The notes beneath the pieces are model-generated. The model was not told where the DNA came from and ran no database searches. It saw only the letters and a program-made list of their open reading frames with translations. A stretch of DNA of 64,000 nucleotides from Gemmatimonadota bacterium (GTDB lineage Bacteria > Gemmatimonadota > Gemmatimonadetes > Gemmatimonadales > GWC2-71-9). The translations under genes and the position numbers were made by a program. Shown here piece after piece: positions 60,643 to 64,000 of this stretch; the stretch's first letter is position 1; every line of letters starts with the position of its first letter. Where the stretch lies: contig JAJCZX010000041.1 in assembly GCA_029262195.1 (NCBI GenBank), forward strand, positions 62,001 to 126,000, given 5' to 3'.

Positions 60643-63600
60643 TCACCAACCTTCGACCTCTTCCCACGGTACGCCCGGCTTGACACCTTTCCACAGGTCG
60701 GTTTGCCCTATCAGCGCCGTAGTGCCTTTGGAGCGACCGCCAATGACGAAAAAAAAATCCCTGGACAATTCAACCGGGGTGGTGGTTCGCAACAAAGGAA
60801 CCCCGTTGAGGGCGATACCGCATGTTCCGTCGGGGAACAACTGGACTCGAATGGTCAACGTTGATCCGTCTCCAGCTCCGATGGGTACCGTTTGTTGGTA
60901 ATAGGATTTGCTAAAGTACAGAGAAGAAGCGGCATTTGGCCTCCCCGGCGTACCAGGGTAGAACATCGCACAAACTTGGTTCGCCCCAGGGATTTTGGGG
61001 AGAGACTGTGAAACGTGGTCCCAAAGTTCAAGCGAATCTGGATCGATAGTCCCGTCAATTGCGAGTCCTACGGATTGGTATGCCCCTCCTGACAGAGGAA
61101 TGGAGGCTTCTACTTCTATCCCGAGACCTTCATGTCCCGATGCTGGTGTTTTCCAATACGCTCCGCTGTCCCATGAGTCGTCGCCTCGATTCCAAAATCG
61201 GGTACTTCCGTCGACTGAATTTTGTAGAAGCATCGGCATTGGGTCTCCGAATAATTCCCAGCCGACAATCGAGTCCCAAGTTTCAAAAACAAGGGGTTCG
61301 TAAGTGGTTCTTTCAACAACGACCTTTACGGAATCTGTGTGCCAACCACCATTGGATACAGACACGTAGGTTGTTCCTGGGCTCTCTCCTATTATCACGC
61401 CTGCAGAGGTGATGGACGCAACGGTCGGATCGGAGATCGCCCACCGAGCGCCGAAAAGGGGTAGCTGTGAACCGTCTTGGTCAAACGCCTGCGCTGTGAG
61501 AAGCATTGGCGTGTTCAAAGGTAAAGGCGTGGTTGGCGCACCGACCGCGATTGCAACAACCGGCCCTTGATTACCCGTCGAGTTAAATGCGACCGCGAAG
61601 CTGTTTGCCGGACCTGGTAGGTCGTCGATTGGTGTTAGGTGTGTCGTTCCCCTTCGCCAAACCACGATCTTGCCAATTTCGTTTAGTCCCCAGAACCAGT
61701 CGCCACCCTTGTCCGTTCCTCCCCAGTGTACGCCTAAGGGGGAAGGCACCGGAGACCACACGCCTGTGTCCAGGTCCAATAGGATTATTCCGTCTCTTCC
61801 GTAGCCAATGATTCCCGCAGGGTCGTCTCGGGTCCATGTTACGCGTGAAATAGTCGGCCCAGAATCGTAACAATGGTCGAATTCGCCATCAAACAGTGCG
61901 ACGCATAGTTGTGTGCGAACTCCGGTAAATTCCTGCCTCCAAAAAGCGATTCGACTTCCATCATGGCTCCATGTTGGATAAATCTTGTCAGTTGAGTCAA
62001 CTATAAACGGTCGAATATTGCCTGTAATCAGCTCTCCGATGGCAAGGTCGTATCCAGGCTGGGAGCGCCATCTTCCCGTTTGGAAAACTACGAAACGGTG
62101 GTCAGGAGATATCGAAGGTTCCACATCGTCAAATCGACTCTCAGTGTGGCGAACTAAAGAGTCACCGACCCATGCGAATATGTCGTTGCCTCCCTCGTCA
62201 CCCGATGGGGCATGCCAAGTCCATGCAAGGCCGTCGTCGGATGGTTGACTATGTGTTTGTGCTGGTGGCAATCCGTCTTTCTCTATGGCGTTGCGGAAGC
62301 TTAGCCTTTCACCCGGGGGTTGTTGGCCCAGTCGAAACACAAATGACCAGGGGCCTGCGGAGGATTCCGCGCTTAGCGGCCACAATAAGAGTTCTGCATC
62401 TGCTGAGAATCCAGGATTGTTCGAGGTCACCCATTTAATTGTTGCGAAAACTAGAACCGTGAGAGTTGCGGCGTAGACGGGGATCGGATTGAAACGGCGA
62501 AACAAAGGGGCGCCTCGGGTCACCCTGATTTCGAGAGACTCATCCCCAACGCCGCCACATAGCACCTTAGCAAGTTCCCGAATTGCTCTCCGATCCCCGA
62601 TCTTTCTGGAATAGGCCAACCAAACCGAGAAAAGGGTGGAGAGTTCATCAATTGCTTCTGCACTCGCTAGGTGGTGTCCTGCCTTAAGTATCGCTGATGG
62701 GTCTCCATTACCTAAGTCTGCAAAACACCTTCCTAGGACCAAATGAGCCTCCAGTTTTGCGTTTCCATCGGCGGCGCCAAGGATCCCATCGGCAATTTCG
62801 TCGTGCGTTAGATCGCAAGCTTCTCCGGACTGAACTACAAACCCCGTCTGTTGCAGGTAGTTGAGGTCGTCACTCAGATTCTTCTGGCCCTGTCCGGTGG
62901 CCTTCGCCAGCAGATCTTCGTCAACGGGAGCACCGGCTATTGCGAGTGTTAGAATGACCCGTCGCTGAGAAGATTTCAGAGCGTCGATTCTACTGCGCAA
63001 CGCTTCACCTGCCGCCAAACTCTCGAGCAAGCCTATTGGATCCTCCGTCGTCCAAACGTCCGACACAATCGTCAGTAGTGTCTTTTCTCCTAGAAGCTGT
63101 AGGCTTTCCAGAACGAGAAGAGGCGACCCTGTGGTTGCGGATCGGATACGGCCCGGAAGTTGCTCGGCCCACTCCGCATCAGGAAGTTCGCCGAGGCCAG
63201 CCAAAAGAGTAGAGATGTTTTCGGTAGTCAGGGGTTTTAGCTCAAGGGTTTGGTTGGCTTTTATGTGCAACTCCCTCCGACCGGATGGGCGGGTGGCTGC
63301 TACCATCAGGACGCGAGCATTCCCCGTTTTCTCAATTGCGGATTCGAGCGTTTGTCGCGATGCCTTATCCGACCAATGAAGGTCGTCGATAAACACGGCA
63401 ATTGGCTGTTCGATCGCGACTTCACGGATCAACTCCGCGATTGCAAATGTCCGTGCCCTCAAAGCATCGGATCCCGTGGAGCGGTCTGGTTTGGCGTTGT
63501 AACGCTGGCCCAGCGATGGAGCTATGGCCACGAGGGAGGATGCCGAACTTGGGGAGACGGCTGCCGCTCCCGGCAGTTCGGTCAGAGCAATGCTCAATTC

Positions 63601-64000
63601 AGCCGCCAGCGAATAGGGAATCGATTGTTCTCCTCGGCGCCCAGAAATGGTGACAACACGAGCCCCCTCTGATCGAATGCGTCTCACTACGTCCGCGATC
63701 AGTCTGGTTTTTCCCAGGCCAGCAGGGGCTGTGATGGTGAGGATCTGGTTCTTGCCAGTTTGCGTTGCCCGCCAGGATTCGAGGATGGCGCTGAATTCGG
63801 TCTCTCGTCCCACCAGGTCTGCAACGATTGCTTTTGTTGATGACTCCCCGGGCGTGGTTTTTTGATCGACCTTCTTCAAGGTTTCCAAAATGGCGGGGCT
63901 CAACTCGCGGGCGTCTGTTTCGAACGAGCGTCGCAGCGCGTCGGCTTCTAGAGCTGCACCGACCTGGTCGTTTGCTGCCAGAAGCGCTTCAATGAGTTGC
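60643..64000 (-). CDS. BTAD-AAA-transmembrane-propeller regulator (partial)
   Basis: The gene runs off the right edge; about 1118 residues are seen. The visible N-terminus (LIEALLAANDQVGAALEADA) is the end of a BTAD domain, so a winged-helix DNA-binding part should precede it. Then an AAA/STAND ATPase (Walker A ITAPAGLGKT, Walker B AVFIDDLHWSD), a helical stretch, one membrane helix (VYAATLTVLVFATIKWV), PD40 propeller blades (VEPSISPDHRFVVFQTG; IYPTWSHDGSRIAFWRQE), a BIG2 Ig-like domain (ARWAISDPTVASITSAGVII) and a C-terminal beta domain resembling LamG. I infer a one-component sensor: outside propeller, inside ATPase and DNA binding. A TTG at 63903 is not the start. Confidence 0.82.
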   Translation of the reverse strand, partial: QLIEALLAANDQVGAALEADALRRSFETDARELSPAILETLKKVDQKTTPGESSTKAIVADLVGRETEFSAILESWRATQTGKNQILTITAPAGLGKTRLIADVVRRIRSEGARVVTISGRRGEQSIPYSLAAELSIALTELPGAAAVSPSSASSLVAIAPSLGQRYNAKPDRSTGSDALRARTFAIAELIREVAIEQPIAVFIDDLHWSDKASRQTLESAIEKTGNARVLMVAATRPSGRRELHIKANQTLELKPLTTENISTLLAGLGELPDAEWAEQLPGRIRSATTGSPLLVLESLQLLGEKTLLTIVSDVWTTEDPIGLLESLAAGEALRSRIDALKSSQRRVILTLAIAGAPVDEDLLAKATGQGQKNLSDDLNYLQQTGFVVQSGEACDLTHDEIADGILGAADGNAKLEAHLVLGRCFADLGNGDPSAILKAGHHLASAEAIDELSTLFSVWLAYSRKIGDRRAIRELAKVLCGGVGDESLEIRVTRGAPLFRRFNPIPVYAATLTVLVFATIKWVTSNNPGFSADAELLLWPLSAESSAGPWSFVFRLGQQPPGERLSFRNAIEKDGLPPAQTHSQPSDDGLAWTWHAPSGDEGGNDIFAWVGDSLVRHTESRFDDVEPSISPDHRFVVFQTGRWRSQPGYDLAIGELITGNIRPFIVDSTDKIYPTWSHDGSRIAFWRQEFTGVRTQLCVALFDGEFDHCYDSGPTISRVTWTRDDPAGIIGYGRDGIILLDLDTGVWSPVPSPLGVHWGGTDKGGDWFWGLNEIGKIVVWRRGTTHLTPIDDLPGPANSFAVAFNSTGNQGPVVAIAVGAPTTPLPLNTPMLLTAQAFDQDGSQLPLFGARWAISDPTVASITSAGVIIGESPGTTYVSVSNGGWHTDSVKVVVERTTYEPLVFETWDSIVGWELFGDPMPMLLQNSVDGSTRFWNRGDDSWDSGAYWKTPASGHEGLGIEVEASIPLSGGAYQSVGLAIDGTIDPDSLELWDHVSQSLPKIPGANQVCAMFYPGTPGRPNAASSLYFSKSYYQQTVPIGAGDGSTLTIRVQLFPDGTCGIALNGVPLLRTTTPVELSRDFFFVIGGRSKGTTALIGQTDLWKGVKPGVPWEEVEGW

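Noticed and set aside
60643..63903. A complete gene starting at the TTG at 63903
   Set aside because: The frame continues upstream to the window edge with BTAD-like sequence, so the gene is partial.

Overview
This window looks like a chromosomal contig from a Gram-negative bacterium, probably a member of the Gemmatimonadota or a close relative. That placement is an inference from the gene families; no rRNA or marker gene was available to test it. The signs are a PadR regulator beside a long ADOP-type MacB/FtsX permease, a BTAD-AAA-transmembrane-propeller regulator next to an RCC1/Ig-like lipoprotein, a DUF6941-type protein, M14 carboxypeptidases with Asp-rich inserts, a mycobacterial-style fused 2-oxoglutarate decarboxylase/dehydrogenase, and many secreted or outer-membrane proteins. 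The DNA is moderately GC-rich. I saw no tRNA, rRNA, CRISPR array, insertion sequence or phage block.

Layout. 1-3697 (minus): an operon for a molybdenum hydroxylase of the 4-hydroxybenzoyl-CoA reductase type, led by a YggX-like gene with two CxxC pairs. 3800-6384 (plus): secreted M19 dipeptidase, a small unknown protein, an exported RidA and a DinB-like protein. 6378-8449 (minus): thrC-thrB. 8630-14642 (minus): one long operon of ECF sigma factor, anti-sigma-like membrane protein, Spy/CpxP-like protein, TolC, ABC ATPase, MacA lipoprotein and MacB permease. 14746-23051 (minus): HD protein, asparagine synthetase, GT39 glycosyltransferase, DUF6941 protein, endonuclease III, PolX, alpha/beta hydrolase and a GAF/fRMsr-like protein. 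23162-27721 (plus): an ECF importer (S, T, A, A) and a HEAT-like protein. 27724-30643: two metallopeptidases and a small unknown gene. 30690-33455 (minus): four minor pseudopilin genes. 33595-37134 (plus): an M14-like pseudopeptidase followed by an intact M14 carboxypeptidase. 37235-44464 (minus): S41 protease, then a homocysteine methyltransferase/MTHFR fusion and cobalamin MetH.

44772-51543 holds a PhoX-like protein, the PadR/ADOP pair, an unknown zinc-ribbon membrane protein, a VapBC-like pair and yggU. 51644-55791 (minus) is kgd-yggT. 55942-56307 is a lone four-helix-bundle (S23) gene. 57119-64000 is a surface-protein region: a propeller lipoprotein, an outer-membrane protein, an RCC1/Ig-like lipoprotein and, running off the right edge, a large membrane-spanning BTAD-AAA regulator.

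The least explained signal lies between genes. From about 30 kb onward several families of short simple-sequence repeats recur: TGAGGGG/TTGAGGGG blocks, AGAAGTTAGAAG blocks, CCTGTGCCGCNGTG blocks and GGGTAGGTGGG blocks. Many sit on or just after stop codons, and one family flanks the four-helix-bundle gene in inverted orientation, like a tiny element. Other points of interest are the pseudo-M14/M14 tandem, a PolX with two of three polymerase aspartates replaced, a terminator hidden inside the opposing thrB gene, an inverted repeat over the padR start, and the 57-64 kb regulator/surface cluster.
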